Program-made: the position numbers and the translations under genes | Notes under the pieces: model-generated | What the model was told of the DNA's origin: nothing | The model's database searches: none | Seen by the model: only the letters and a program-made list of their open reading frames with translations | Source: Desertivibrio insolitus | GTDB taxonomy: Bacteria; Actinomycetota; Actinomycetes; Actinomycetales; Microbacteriaceae | Assembly: GCF_017355965.1 (NCBI RefSeq) | Contig: NZ_JAFIQW010000002.1 | Span: 124,001-188,000, forward strand | Length of the DNA stretch: 64,000 bases | Direction of reading: 5' to 3' | Shown: positions 27,575-37,056 of the stretch, one piece after another | Position numbering within the stretch: position 1 is the first letter of the stretch | Layout: every line of letters starts with the position of its first letter

Positions 27575-28690
27575 GTGAAGAAGAGGAAGTTCCTCCTCGG
27601 CGCGGTCGCCCTGGGCACCGCCGCCATCACGCTCGTCGGTTGCTCGGGAGGTGGCCGCGGCGGCGCCGGTGGCGGCGAGGAGAGCGCCGAGGGCGCGCTC
27701 GTCGGCGTCTCGATGCCCACGCAGCAGTCCGAGCGCTGGATCTCGGACGGCGCGAACGTCGAGTCGTCGCTGCAGGACCTCGGCTACGAGGTGGACCTGC
27801 AGTTCGCGAACGACGACATCCCCACGCAGGTCCAGCAGATCGAGGCCATGATCACCTCGGGCGCGCGCGCCCTGGTCATCGCCGCGATCGACGGCACGAC
27901 GCTCACCGACGTCCTCCAGCAGGCCGCCGACGCCGACATCCCCGTCATCGCCTACGACCGCCTCATCAACGGCTCGGAGAACGTCGACTACTACACGACG
28001 TTCGACAACTACCAGGTCGGCGTGCAGCAGGCGACGTCGCTCCTCACGGGTCTCGGCGTCCTCGACGCCGACGGCAACGACACCGGCGCCACCGGCCCGT
28101 TCAACGTGGAGCTCTTCGCCGGCAGCCCGGACGACAACAACGCGCTGTTCTTCTGGGACGGTGCGATCGACACGCTGCAGCCCTACATCGACAGCGGCGT
28201 GCTCGTCGTCCCCTCGGGTCAGACGCAGTTCGAGCAGGCGGCGATCCTCCGCTGGCTGCCCGAGACGGCGCAGGAGCGCATGGAGAACCTGCTCACCGTC
28301 ATCGGTGACACCCGTCTCGACGGCGTTCTCTCGCCCTACGACGGTCTCTCGATCGGCATCATCTCCGCTCTCACGAGCGGTGGCTACTCGGCCGACGACC
28401 TGCCCGTCATCACGGGTCAGGACGCGGAGGTCGGCTCGGTGCAGTCGATCATCGCCGGCGAGCAGTACTCGACGATCTTCAAGGACACCCGCGAGCTCGG
28501 TGAGCGCGCCGTGACCATGGTCGACGACCTGCTCAACGACAAGGAGCCCGAGGTCAACGACACCGAGACGTACGACAACGGCGTCAAGGTCGTTCCCTCG
28601 TACCTCCTCGAGTCGGTCATCGTCACCGCGGACAACTACCAGGAAGTCCTCGTCGACAGCGGCTACTACACGGAGGACGACCTCCAGTAG
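27575..28690 (+). CDS. Monosaccharide-binding lipoprotein, ChvE type (copy 2)
   Basis: 371 aa. Basic N-terminus [14 protein letters not shown] and lipobox LVGC, then the ChvE-type core [64 protein letters not shown]. Paralogue of the protein at 17036-18157. GTG start at 27575 with AAGGAAGG upstream. Position right after araDA makes L-arabinose the best ligand guess, but that is inference. Confidence 0.92.
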   Translation: MKKRKFLLGAVALGTAAITLVGCSGGGRGGAGGGEESAEGALVGVSMPTQQSERWISDGANVESSLQDLGYEVDLQFANDDIPTQVQQIEAMITSGARALVIAAIDGTTLTDVLQQAADADIPVIAYDRLINGSENVDYYTTFDNYQVGVQQATSLLTGLGVLDADGNDTGATGPFNVELFAGSPDDNNALFFWDGAIDTLQPYIDSGVLVVPSGQTQFEQAAILRWLPETAQERMENLLTVIGDTRLDGVLSPYDGLSIGIISALTSGGYSADDLPVITGQDAEVGSVQSIIAGEQYSTIFKDTRELGERAVTMVDDLLNDKEPEVNDTETYDNGVKVVPSYLLESVIVTADNYQEVLVDSGYYTEDDLQ

Positions 28691-28700
28691 GTCTCCTTCC

Positions 28701-28735
28701 GGTGGGGCGGATGCCTCTGCGGCATCCGCCCCACC
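28701..28735 (+). terminator. Intercistronic hairpin after binding-protein gene 2
   Basis: Perfect 15-bp stem (28701-28715 with 28721-28735) and 5-nt loop. Each arm contains the GGATGCC/GGCATCC heptamer common across the window. Confidence 0.75.
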
Positions 28736-28781
28736 GCCTCCCCGCCCGGGGAACCCTGAAGCAACGAGAACGAGGAAGACA

Positions 28782-30311
28782 ATGACGAACAACATCCTCG
28801 AGATGCGCGACATCACGAAGACCTTCCCGGGCGTGAAGGCCCTGCAGAACGTCAATCTGCAGGTCGAACGCGGTGAGGTCCACGCGATCTGCGGCGAGAA
28901 CGGCGCGGGCAAGTCGACCCTGATGAAGGTGCTGTCGGGCGTGTACCCGCACGGCACCTACGAGGGCGACATCGTCTACGAAGGCGAGACCGTCGAGTTC
29001 AAGGACATCCGCGATTCCGAGCACGCCGGCATCGTGATCATCCACCAGGAGCTCGCGCTGAGCCCCCACCTCTCGATCGCCGAGAACATCTTCCTCGGCA
29101 ACGAGCAGGCCAAGCGCGGTTTCATCAACTGGGACAAGACCAACCTCGAGGCCGCGAAGCTGCTCGCCCGCGTCGGCCTCAAGGACAACCCGATCACCAA
29201 GATCTCCCACATCGGTGTCGGGAAGCAGCAGCTCGTCGAGATCGCGAAGGCGCTCTCGAAGGAGGTCAAGCTGCTCATCCTCGACGAGCCCACCGCCGCC
29301 CTCAACGACGAGGACTCGGCGCACCTGCTCGACCTGATCCGTCACCTCAAGGGGCAGGGGATCACGTCGATCATCATCAGCCACAAGCTGAACGAGATCA
29401 AAGCGATCGCCGACAAGGTCACGATCATCCGCGACGGCAAGACCATCGAGACGCTCGACCTGCAGAAGGACGACATCTCGGAGGAGCGCATCATCAAGGG
29501 GATGGTCGGCCGCGACCTCGAGAACCGCTACCCCGACCGCACCCCCAAGATCGGGGAGGAGATCTTCCGCGTCGAGGACTGGAGCGTCCGCGACCCGCGC
29601 GACACGTCGCGCCTGGTCATCGACAACGCGCACCTCTCGGTGCGCGCCGGTGAGGTCGTCGGCATCGCGGGGCTCATGGGCGCCGGCCGCACCGAGCTCG
29701 CGATGAGCATCTTCGGCCGCTCGTACGGGTCGCACATCACCGGCCGTGTCTACATGCACGGCAAGGAGGTCAGGACCCACACGGTGAGCCAGGCCATCGA
29801 GGCGGGCATCGCGTACGCCACCGAGGACCGCAAGCACTACGGGCTCAACCTCATCGAGGACATCAAGCGGAACATCTCTACCGCGGGGCTGAAGAAGCTC
29901 GCCAAGCGCGGCTGGGTGGACGGCAACCAGGAGTACGTGGTCGCCGACCAGTACCGCAAGTCGATGAACATCAAGGCCCCGTCGGTGGGTGCCATCACCG
30001 GGAAGCTCTCCGGCGGCAACCAGCAGAAGGTCGTGCTGTCGAAGTGGATGTACTCGGACCCCGAGGTGCTCATCCTCGACGAGCCCACCCGCGGCATCGA
30101 CGTCGGTGCCAAGTACGAGATCTACAGCATCATCAACAAGCTCGCGGGGGAGGGCAAGGCGGTCATCGTGATCAGCTCCGAGCTGCCAGAACTCCTCGGC
30201 ATCTGCGACCGCATCTACGCGCTCGCGGAAGGCCGGATCACCGGCGAGCTGCCCATCAGCGAGGCGACGCCTGAGTCGCTCATGCAGTACATGACGAAGG
30301 AGAGAGACTGA
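28782..30311 (+). CDS. gguA: Sugar ABC importer ATPase, GguA/MmsA type (copy 2)
   Basis: 509 aa with two ATPase halves: intact GENGAGKST and [11 protein letters not shown] in the first; degenerate [27 protein letters not shown] and [12 protein letters not shown] in the second. Very similar along its length to the ATPase at 18231-19778, indicating operon duplication. RBS GAGGAAGA. Permease gene starts 2 nt after the stop. Confidence 0.93.
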   Translation: MTNNILEMRDITKTFPGVKALQNVNLQVERGEVHAICGENGAGKSTLMKVLSGVYPHGTYEGDIVYEGETVEFKDIRDSEHAGIVIIHQELALSPHLSIAENIFLGNEQAKRGFINWDKTNLEAAKLLARVGLKDNPITKISHIGVGKQQLVEIAKALSKEVKLLILDEPTAALNDEDSAHLLDLIRHLKGQGITSIIISHKLNEIKAIADKVTIIRDGKTIETLDLQKDDISEERIIKGMVGRDLENRYPDRTPKIGEEIFRVEDWSVRDPRDTSRLVIDNAHLSVRAGEVVGIAGLMGAGRTELAMSIFGRSYGSHITGRVYMHGKEVRTHTVSQAIEAGIAYATEDRKHYGLNLIEDIKRNISTAGLKKLAKRGWVDGNQEYVVADQYRKSMNIKAPSVGAITGKLSGGNQQKVVLSKWMYSDPEVLILDEPTRGIDVGAKYEIYSIINKLAGEGKAVIVISSELPELLGICDRIYALAEGRITGELPISEATPESLMQYMTKERD

Positions 30312-30313
30312 TC

Positions 30314-31576
30314 ATGGCGACCGACACCACGTCGTCGAGGCCCGCGGACCTCGGCAACCGGGTCCCGAACCCGGAACGCACGCCCGGAGGCATCCGGGGC
30401 GCCCTCGGGTTCCTGACCTCGCAGCTGCGGCAGATCGGTATCTTCATCGCGCTGCTCGTGATCGTCGTGCTGTTCCAGATCCTCACGGACGGCCGACTGC
30501 TCACCCCGGGCAACGTCTCGAACATCATCGTTCAGAACAGCTACATCCTGATCCTCGCGATCGGCATGGTGATGATCATCATCGCCGGCCACATCGACCT
30601 GTCGGTCGGTTCGGTCGCGGCCTTCGTCGGCGCGGTCACGGGTGTCATCGCGGTCGACAACGGGCTGCCCTGGTGGCTCGCGATCGCGGTCGGCCTCGTC
30701 GTCGGCGCGCTCGCCGGCGCCTGGCAGGGCTTCTGGGTCGCCTTCGTCGGCATCCCCGCGTTCATCGTGACCCTCGCGGGCATGCTGATCTTCCGTGGTC
30801 TCACGCAGATCACGCTGGGCAACACCCAGATCACCCCGTTCCCGACGGAGTACCGCCAGCTCGGTGGTGGCTTCCTGTTCCCGAACGTGTTCCCCGCGGC
30901 GACCTCGCCGTACGAGTGGATCACGGTCGGCCTCGGTGTGCTCGCCGCGGTCATGCTGGTCGCCTCGCAGGTGCGCGGCCGCATCGCCCGCGCCAAGCTC
31001 AACCTCGAGGGCGAGCCGTTCGCCTGGTTCGTGACCAAGCTCGCGTTCAGCGTCGCGCTGATCCTGCTCATCACCTACCTGCTCGCGTCGTCGCGTGGCA
31101 CCCCGATCGTGCTGATCGTGCTCGCCGTGCTCGTGGTCGTCTACACCGCGGTCATGAACCGCAGCGTCTTCGGCCGCCACATCTACGCGATCGGTGGCAA
31201 CCTCAACGCCGCGAAGCTCTCGGGCATCAAGACCCGCTGGGTCGACTTCTGGCTGTTCGTCAACATGGGCACGCTGGCCGCGCTCGCGGGCATCGTGTTC
31301 ACCGGCCGCCTCAACTCGGCCGGCCCCGGCGCGGGCAACCTGTTCGAGCTCGACGCGATCGCCGCCTCGTTCATCGGTGGTGCCGCCGTTCAGGGTGGTA
31401 TCGGCACGGTGACCGGTGCGATCACCGGTGGTCTGATCATGGGTGTGCTGAACAACGGCATGTCGCTGCTCGGTGTCTCGACCGATTACCAGCAGTTCAT
31501 CAAGGGCATCGTGCTGCTGCTCGCCGTCGCGTTCGACGTCTTCAACAAGCGTCGCGCGGCCGGCGCCACGAAGTAA
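30314..31576 (+). CDS. gguB: Sugar ABC importer permease, GguB/MmsB type (copy 2)
   Basis: 420 aa, RbsC/XylH-class permease with [19 protein letters not shown] and [20 protein letters not shown], nearly identical to copy 1 in these stretches. The cytoplasmic N-terminus (~45 aa) is longer than average. Terminal gene of the operon; followed 12 nt later by a terminator. Confidence 0.92.
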   Translation: MATDTTSSRPADLGNRVPNPERTPGGIRGALGFLTSQLRQIGIFIALLVIVVLFQILTDGRLLTPGNVSNIIVQNSYILILAIGMVMIIIAGHIDLSVGSVAAFVGAVTGVIAVDNGLPWWLAIAVGLVVGALAGAWQGFWVAFVGIPAFIVTLAGMLIFRGLTQITLGNTQITPFPTEYRQLGGGFLFPNVFPAATSPYEWITVGLGVLAAVMLVASQVRGRIARAKLNLEGEPFAWFVTKLAFSVALILLITYLLASSRGTPIVLIVLAVLVVVYTAVMNRSVFGRHIYAIGGNLNAAKLSGIKTRWVDFWLFVNMGTLAALAGIVFTGRLNSAGPGAGNLFELDAIAASFIGGAAVQGGIGTVTGAITGGLIMGVLNNGMSLLGVSTDYQQFIKGIVLLLAVAFDVFNKRRAAGATK

Positions 31577-31588
31577 CGCGCCTCGTCG

Positions 31589-31622
31589 AAGGGCCCCGTC
31601 TCCTCAGGGAGGCGGGGCCCTT
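31589..31622 (+). terminator. Terminator of importer operon 2
   Basis: 15-bp stem (31589-31603 with 31608-31622) with one wobble pair and a TCAG loop. Confidence 0.8.
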
Positions 31623-31683
31623 CCGCGTCTGCGGCTGGGGCGGGCGCGGCGGAGGGTGCATAGGTCGGCGAGTGGCCGGTTTC

Positions 31684-31829
31684 CGGTGAGTGGTGCGTGC
31701 AGGAATGTGCCAGTCACCCGGAAGTTGTCCACTCACGCGGGGCGCGGCGCTGCTGGCGAGTGATGCGCTCGTCGGTGAGTGGCGCGTGCACGGGTGCTCC
31801 AGTCACCCACGGGCTGTCCACTCACGCGG
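31684..31829. repeat. Two imperfect 57-bp palindromic repeats
   Basis: Copies at 31684-31740 and 31773-31829, 89 bp apart, agree at 46 of 57 positions. In both, the ends pair perfectly as GTGAGTGG...CCACTCAC. The differences are confined to two internal blocks, while the ends and the central AGTCACCC are fixed, as expected of a conserved mobile or structural element. Degenerate GCGAGTG fragments lie between and before them. No gene is seen in this ~300-nt gap. Confidence 0.7.
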
Positions 31830-31878
31830 TCGCCGCCGGGCGGTGGCATCCGGATGCCATGGGCGACAGAATGAGCAG

Positions 31879-33657
31879 ATGCGGCAAGCGCTTTCCAGCA
31901 GGGTCGAGACGTTCCGGTCCGCCATCGACGCCCGGCGACCCGGACGGAGCGTGCTGCGCCTGCTCGGCCTGCACCGCGGCCCGATCACGCTGGCGGTGCT
32001 CTGCTTCGCCGTCAAGGACACCGCCCTCTGGCTGCTGCCGGTCGTGACGGCGAAGATCATCGACGTGGTCGCCGACGGCGGGCCGTTCTCGACGCTGTGG
32101 CTGTGGGCGGGCATCGCCCTCGCCGCGCTCGTCGTGAACTATCCGGGGCACGTCGCGTACACGAAGCTCTTCATGGGCGTCGTGCGCCGCCTCGCCGCCG
32201 ACCTGCGGAACGCGCTCGCCGCCCGCCTGCAGGAGCTCTCGATCGGCTTCCACGCCAAGTCGAACTCGGCCATCGTGCAGACCAAGGTCGTGCGCGACGT
32301 CGAGAACATCGAGCTCATGCTGCAGCAGACCGCGCACCCGCTGCTCTCCGCGACGATGGTGCTCATCGGCGCCGTGTCCGCCACGGCGATCGAGGTGCCC
32401 CAGTTCCTGCCGGTCTACGCCCTCGCGATCCCCATCGCGGTCGCCCTCCGTGCGATCCTCATGCGCCGCAGTCAGCGTCGCAACGAGGACTTCCGCCGCG
32501 AGGTGGAGCGGTTCTCCGCCCGCGTCGGCGAGATGGCGACGCTCATGCCGATCACTCGCGCCCACGGTCTCGAGACCGTCGCGCAGGAGCGCGTCGCCAC
32601 GAGCGCCGACGGTGTGCGTGCTGCGGGGTACCAGCTCGACCTGCTCAACGGGCGCTTCGCGTCGGCGTCGTGGGTCACCCTGCAGCTGCTGAGCGTCGCT
32701 TGCCTCGTGCTCGCCGCGGTCGTCTCGCTCACGGGCCTGCTGCCGGTCACGGCCGGCCAGGTCGTGCTGCTCTCCTCCTACTTCGCGCTGTTGACGCAGA
32801 GCGCGACGAACATCCTGATGCTGCTGCCCGCGATCGCGCGCGGGACCGAGTCGGTGCGCTCGATCGCGGAGGTGCTGCAGGAGCCCGACCTCGAGCTGAA
32901 CGAGGGGCGCCGTGCCGTGGCATCCGTCACCGGCCGGCTCGACCTGCAGCGGGTCGAGTTCCGCTACGACGACGCCCCGGCGCCCGCGCTCGACGGCGTC
33001 GACCTGCACGTCGAGCCGGGGGAGACCGTCGCGTTCGTCGGCTCGTCGGGGTCGGGCAAGTCGACGATGCTCAACCTGGTGCTCGGCTTCCTGCGCCCGA
33101 CGAGCGGCCGGGTGCTGCTCGACGGCGCCGACATGCAGGAGCTCGACCTGCGCACCGTGCGGCGCTTCGTCTCGGTCGTGCCCCAGGAGTCGGTGCTCTT
33201 CGAGGGCACGATCCGCGACAACATCGCGTACGGGCTCACGGGCGTCACCGACGAGCGGATCGAGCGGGCCATGCGCGACGCCAACGCGTGGACGATCGTC
33301 GAGCAGCTGCCCGACGGCCTCGACAGCGTGGTGGGGGAGCGCGGCGCGCGGCTCTCCGGCGGGCAGCGCCAGCGCCTCTCGATCGCCCGGGCGCTCGTGC
33401 GCGACCCCCGGATCCTGCTGCTCGACGAGGCGACGAGCGCGCTGGACTCGGAGTCCGAGGCGATCATCGCGGATGCCCTCGGCCGGCTGATGCGCGGACG
33501 CACGACTCTCGTCGTGGCGCACCGGCTCTCCACCATCCGCTCGGCCGACCGCATCGTGGTGCTCGAGAAGGGCCGCATCGTCGAGATCGGCTCGCACGAC
33601 GAGCTGCTCGCCGCGAACGGTCGCTACGCCGAGCTGCACCGGGTGCAGGCGGGCTGA
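31879..33657 (+). CDS. ABC exporter (half-transporter, TMD-NBD)
   Basis: 592 aa. Exporter TM domain (about 40-320), then an ATPase with GSSGSGKST, LSGGQRQR and ILLLDEATSA. The TM region differs clearly from the exporter at 9074, so it is not a recent duplicate. Substrate unknown. ATG at 31879; a CAGAAT -10-like box 6 nt upstream suggests a leaderless mRNA. Codons 2-6 contain a LacI-type operator sequence (31883-31896). Confidence 0.88.
   Translation: MRQALSSRVETFRSAIDARRPGRSVLRLLGLHRGPITLAVLCFAVKDTALWLLPVVTAKIIDVVADGGPFSTLWLWAGIALAALVVNYPGHVAYTKLFMGVVRRLAADLRNALAARLQELSIGFHAKSNSAIVQTKVVRDVENIELMLQQTAHPLLSATMVLIGAVSATAIEVPQFLPVYALAIPIAVALRAILMRRSQRRNEDFRREVERFSARVGEMATLMPITRAHGLETVAQERVATSADGVRAAGYQLDLLNGRFASASWVTLQLLSVACLVLAAVVSLTGLLPVTAGQVVLLSSYFALLTQSATNILMLLPAIARGTESVRSIAEVLQEPDLELNEGRRAVASVTGRLDLQRVEFRYDDAPAPALDGVDLHVEPGETVAFVGSSGSGKSTMLNLVLGFLRPTSGRVLLDGADMQELDLRTVRRFVSVVPQESVLFEGTIRDNIAYGLTGVTDERIERAMRDANAWTIVEQLPDGLDSVVGERGARLSGGQRQRLSIARALVRDPRILLLDEATSALDSESEAIIADALGRLMRGRTTLVVAHRLSTIRSADRIVVLEKGRIVEIGSHDELLAANGRYAELHRVQAG
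31883..31896. promoter_or_regulatory. LacI-type operator candidate inside an exporter start
   Basis: GGCAAGCGCTTTCC matches the GGmAAGCGTTTnCC consensus of the sites at 37012, 38709 and 40792 except at one position. It overlaps the first codons of the ABC exporter gene, where a repressor would block a leaderless transcript. Confidence 0.45.
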
Positions 33658-33664
33658 ACGACGA

Positions 33665-33695
33665 AGCGCCCGTCCGGAGAACTCGGACGGGCGCT
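33665..33695. terminator. Convergent terminator hairpin
   Basis: Perfect 12-bp stem (33665-33676 with 33684-33695), 7-nt loop, between the exporter and the opposing TIM-barrel gene. Confidence 0.8.
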
Positions 33696-33712
33696 CCGCG
33701 GAGCGGAACGAC

Positions 33713-34591
33713 TCAGGCCGGCACGACCGCCGGCAGGTGCGGGGTGACCGCGGCGTCGAAGGACGCCGCCGTGCGGATCGCCGCCTCGGTCCAGTCGGTC
33801 GCCCAGACATCCGCGTTGAAGATCTCGACCTCGATGTCGCCGGTGTAGCCGGCGCGCTCGACGGCCTGGGTCAGCGTCGCGAAGTCGACGACGCCGTCGC
33901 CCGGGTAGTGCCGCGCGAGCAGCACGTCGGCGGGCAGCGGGGTCTTCCAGTCGCACACCTGGTAGCTGGCGATGCGGCCCTCGGCGCCGGCGCGCTCGAT
34001 CTGCTCGAGCACCGCCGGATCCCAGAACACGTGGAAGCTGTCGACGACGACGCCGACGACGGATGCCGGGAACGGCCTCGCCAGGTCGAGCGCCTGCCCG
34101 AGGGTCGAGACGACCGCCCGGTCGCTGACGTACATCGGATGCAGCGGCTCGATCGCGAGTTGCACGCCCGACGCCTCCGCGTGCGGCGCGAGCTCGGTGA
34201 GGGCGTCGGCGACGCGGGAACGCGCGCCGATCAGGTCGCGGGACCCCTCGGGCACCCCGCCCACCACGAGCACGAGCGCGGCGACCGAGCCCTCGGCGCC
34301 GGCGGCGGCCAGCGTCGCGGTCTCGTCGATCGCGCGGCGGTTCTCGTCGATGGCGGCACGGCGCGCCGTGGCATCCGTCGCGGTCAGGAACCCGCCGCGG
34401 CAGAGCGACGAGAAGCGCAGGCCGGAGTCCGCGAGCTGCCGGGCGGCCTCGTCGAGGCCCACGGCGGCGACGGGCTCGCGCCACAGGCCGATCGACGAGA
34501 TGCCGGCGGCCTTCGTCGCGGCGATCGCGTCGGCGAGCGAGGCGTGCTTGATGGTCGCCTGATTCAGCGACAGCCGGGGGTGGGCGCTCAT
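33713..34591 (-). CDS. Sugar phosphate isomerase/epimerase-like TIM barrel
   Basis: 292 aa xylose-isomerase-like AP-endonuclease-2 fold. Metal-binding features: VQLAIEPLHPMY (Glu), VGVVVDSFHVFWDP (Asp, His), YQVCDWKTPLP and DIEVEIFN (Glu). Such proteins epimerise or isomerise keto-sugars or inositols. Start ATG at 34591 overlaps the DUF993 gene by ATGA. Third and last gene of a Gfo/Idh-DUF993-epimerase operon under a LacI-type operator. Confidence 0.87.
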   Translation of the reverse strand: MSAHPRLSLNQATIKHASLADAIAATKAAGISSIGLWREPVAAVGLDEAARQLADSGLRFSSLCRGGFLTATDATARRAAIDENRRAIDETATLAAAGAEGSVAALVLVVGGVPEGSRDLIGARSRVADALTELAPHAEASGVQLAIEPLHPMYVSDRAVVSTLGQALDLARPFPASVVGVVVDSFHVFWDPAVLEQIERAGAEGRIASYQVCDWKTPLPADVLLARHYPGDGVVDFATLTQAVERAGYTGDIEVEIFNADVWATDWTEAAIRTAASFDAAVTPHLPAVVPA

Positions 34592-35766
34592 GCCGGCACC
34601 CCGCTGCGCTCGATCACGCCCGTGAGGGCGAGGTGCGCGTGCCAGCGCTCCGCCGCGAGCTCGGGGTGCTCGAGCGCCCCGCTCGCGTTGGCGAGTTCGA
34701 CGATGCGCGAGAGGTGCGGCAGGCTGCGCCCGGCGTGCAGGCCGCCGACCATCTGGAACGCGGGCTGGTGGCCGTTGAGCCAGGCGAGGAACGCGACGCC
34801 CGTCTTGTAGAACCAGGTGGGTGCGGCGAAGATGTGCCGCGACAGCTTCTCGGTCGGGCCGAGGATGCGCTCGTAGGCCGCCTCGTCGCCGGCATCCAGG
34901 GCCTGAATGGCCGCGGAGGCGTGCGGACCGACGGCCGCGAACGCGCCGAGCAGGGCATCCGAGTGCTCGGTGCCGTCGCTCTTGATGAGGCTCACGTAGT
35001 GGAAGTCGTCGCCCGTGAACATCCGCACGCCCTCGGGCAGCGCGGCGCGCACGGCGATCTCCGCGTCGGCGTCGAGCAGGCTCATCTTGATGCCGCGCAC
35101 CTTGTCGCGGTGACGCTCCATGAGCTCGACGACCGTGCGCGTCGCCGCGGCGACGTCGCTCGAGCCGAAGTAGCCGGCGAGGATCGGGTCGAACGCCTCG
35201 CCGAGCCAGTGCAGCACGACGGGCGCCGACGCGCTCTCGAGCACCTCGCCGTAGACGCGCAGGTAGTCGTCGGCACCGGATGCCGCGCGCGCGAGGTGCC
35301 GGCTCGCCATGAGCACGACCCCGGCGCCCGCGTCCTCCGTGAACTCGAGCTGGCTGCGGTAGGCGGCGACGACCTCGTCGAGCGAGATCTGCGTCTCCTC
35401 GACGTGGTCGGTGTTGACGCCGACCACGAGGGCGCCGTCGACCGAGCGCGCCTCGGCGGCGCTGCGCGCGATGAGTTCGCGCACCGCCGCCGCATCCAGT
35501 CCCATGTTCCGCTGTGCGGTGTCCATGGCGTCGGCGACGCCGAGGCCCCACGACCAGAGGTGGTGACGGAAGGCGAGGGTCGCGTCCCAGTCGATCTCGG
35601 CGGGGGAGCCGGGCACGTTGTCGGCCCACGCGAGCGGCACCACGTGCGCGGCGGCGTAGGCGACGCGACTGCGCAGCGCCTCGGCCGGGCGGGTGAAGGC
35701 GGGCGCGGCGGCGAGGTCGACGCGACGGGTGGACCCGTCGGCGTCGAGCAGGAGGAGCTCGCTCAT
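34588..35766 (-). CDS. DUF993 (dihydrodipicolinate-synthase-like) protein
   Basis: 392 aa predicted TIM barrel of the DUF993 family, distantly related to class I aldolases. Visible features: VVPLAWADNVPGSPAEIDWD, WSWGLGVADAMDTAQRNMGLD, GVVLMASRHLARAA, RGIKMSLLDADAEI and FTGDDFHYVSLI. The KMS lysine is a plausible Schiff-base residue, though not proven. Genes of this family sit in sugar-catabolic operons with Gfo/Idh dehydrogenases, as here. Substrate unknown. Confidence 0.85.
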   Translation of the reverse strand: MSELLLLDADGSTRRVDLAAAPAFTRPAEALRSRVAYAAAHVVPLAWADNVPGSPAEIDWDATLAFRHHLWSWGLGVADAMDTAQRNMGLDAAAVRELIARSAAEARSVDGALVVGVNTDHVEETQISLDEVVAAYRSQLEFTEDAGAGVVLMASRHLARAASGADDYLRVYGEVLESASAPVVLHWLGEAFDPILAGYFGSSDVAAATRTVVELMERHRDKVRGIKMSLLDADAEIAVRAALPEGVRMFTGDDFHYVSLIKSDGTEHSDALLGAFAAVGPHASAAIQALDAGDEAAYERILGPTEKLSRHIFAAPTWFYKTGVAFLAWLNGHQPAFQMVGGLHAGRSLPHLSRIVELANASGALEHPELAAERWHAHLALTGVIERSGVPA

Positions 35767-35771
35767 CTCGG

Positions 35772-36965
35772 TCAGCTCAGCGTGAGCTCGTGCGCGTCGG
35801 TGGTCAGCGGCTCCTCGGCCAGCGACACCGTCGGGATCTCGAACTTGCGTCCCTCGCGCGCCGACTTCAGCGCGGTCTCGGCGAGCAGCATGCCGCGCGC
35901 GCCGGAGAGGAAGTCGTACTCGTGCGGGGCGTCCTCGACGACGTGGCGGATGAACTGCTCCCACTGAACCTTGAAGCCGTTCTCGAACTCCTCGGTGTTG
36001 GGCACCTGCATCCAGTCGGCGTCGTAGTCGTGGGTGTCCTCGAGGTCGGGGTTCCACACCGGCTTCGGCGTCGCGTTGCGCGGCTGGATCTCGCAGCCGA
36101 AGAGGCCCGCGACCGCGGAGCCGTGGGTGCCGTCGACCTGGAACTCGACGAGCTCGTCGCGGTGCACGCGCACCGTCCAGCTCGAGTTGAGCTGCGCGAT
36201 GATGCCGCCCTCGAGCTCGAAGATGCCGTACGCCGCGTCATCCGCGGTCGCCTTGTAGGGGCGGCCCTGCTCGTCGGAGCGCTGCGGGATGTGCGTGGCG
36301 GTCTGCGCGTAGACGCTCTTCACGCTGCCGAAGATGTTCTCGAGCACGTAGTTCCAGTGCGGGAACATGTCGACGGTGATGCCGCCGCCGTCCTCGGCGC
36401 GGTAGTTCCAGCTGGGGCGCTGCGCGGGGTGCCAGTCGCCCTCGAAGACCCAGTAGCCGAACTCGCCGCGCACCGAGAGGATGCGGCCGAAGAAGCCGGA
36501 GTCGACCAGGCGCTTCAGCTTGCGGAGGCCGGGCAGGTAGAGCTTGTCGTGCACGACGCCGTTCTTGACCCCCGCGTCGGTCGCGAGCTGCGCGAGCTCG
36601 AGGGCGTCGGCGTAGGTCTCGGCCGTGGGCTTCTCGGTGTAGATCGCCTTGCCGGCGGCGATGGCCTTCTTGATCGCGGCGGAGCGGGCGCTCGTGACGA
36701 GGAAGTCGGCGTAGATCTCCCACCGGGGGTCGGCCAGCGCCTCGTCGAGGTTCGTCGTGTAGTGCTCGATGCCGTGCTGCGCGGCGATGCGGGCGAGCTT
36801 GGCCTCGTCGCGGCCGACGAGCAGGGGCTCGACCTGCACGCGGCTGCCGTCGGAGAGCACGACACCGCCCTGCTCGCGGATCGCGAGGATCGAGCGCACC
36901 AGGTGCTGCCGGTAGCCCATGCGCCCACTGGCGCCGTTCATGATGATGCCGATCGTCGCTGACAC
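35772..36965 (-). CDS. Gfo/Idh/MocA-family oxidoreductase (first gene of operon)
   Basis: 397 aa NAD(P)-dependent sugar or polyol dehydrogenase. Rossmann start IGIIMNGASGRMGYRQHL is unusually extended. The family motif EKP appears in AIYTEKPTAETYADAL, and a catalytic-site-like GGGITVDMFPHWNYVLE follows. GTG start at 36965 with AAGAGGGG upstream. DUF993 begins 5 nt after its stop. Promoter and LacI-type operator lie just upstream. Oxidation of a sugar or inositol-like substrate is inferred. Confidence 0.88.
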   Translation of the reverse strand: MSATIGIIMNGASGRMGYRQHLVRSILAIREQGGVVLSDGSRVQVEPLLVGRDEAKLARIAAQHGIEHYTTNLDEALADPRWEIYADFLVTSARSAAIKKAIAAGKAIYTEKPTAETYADALELAQLATDAGVKNGVVHDKLYLPGLRKLKRLVDSGFFGRILSVRGEFGYWVFEGDWHPAQRPSWNYRAEDGGGITVDMFPHWNYVLENIFGSVKSVYAQTATHIPQRSDEQGRPYKATADDAAYGIFELEGGIIAQLNSSWTVRVHRDELVEFQVDGTHGSAVAGLFGCEIQPRNATPKPVWNPDLEDTHDYDADWMQVPNTEEFENGFKVQWEQFIRHVVEDAPHEYDFLSGARGMLLAETALKSAREGRKFEIPTVSLAEEPLTTDAHELTLS

Positions 36966-37011
36966 GGCGGTCCCCTCTTCTACTCGTCCCGCAGCGGTTC
37001 TGAGCGGGAGC

Positions 37012-37056
37012 GGAAAGCGTTTACCGCAGCATACGCGGGGGTGGGGGCGGACGCAA
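37012..37056 (-). promoter_or_regulatory. Promoter and LacI operator of the Gfo/DUF993 operon
   Basis: Minus strand: -35 TTGCGT (37051-37056), 17-nt spacer, -10 TATGCT (37028-37033). Operator GGAAAGCGTTTACC (37012-37025) covers the predicted transcription start. Same motif before the genes at 38774 and 40847. Confidence 0.72.
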
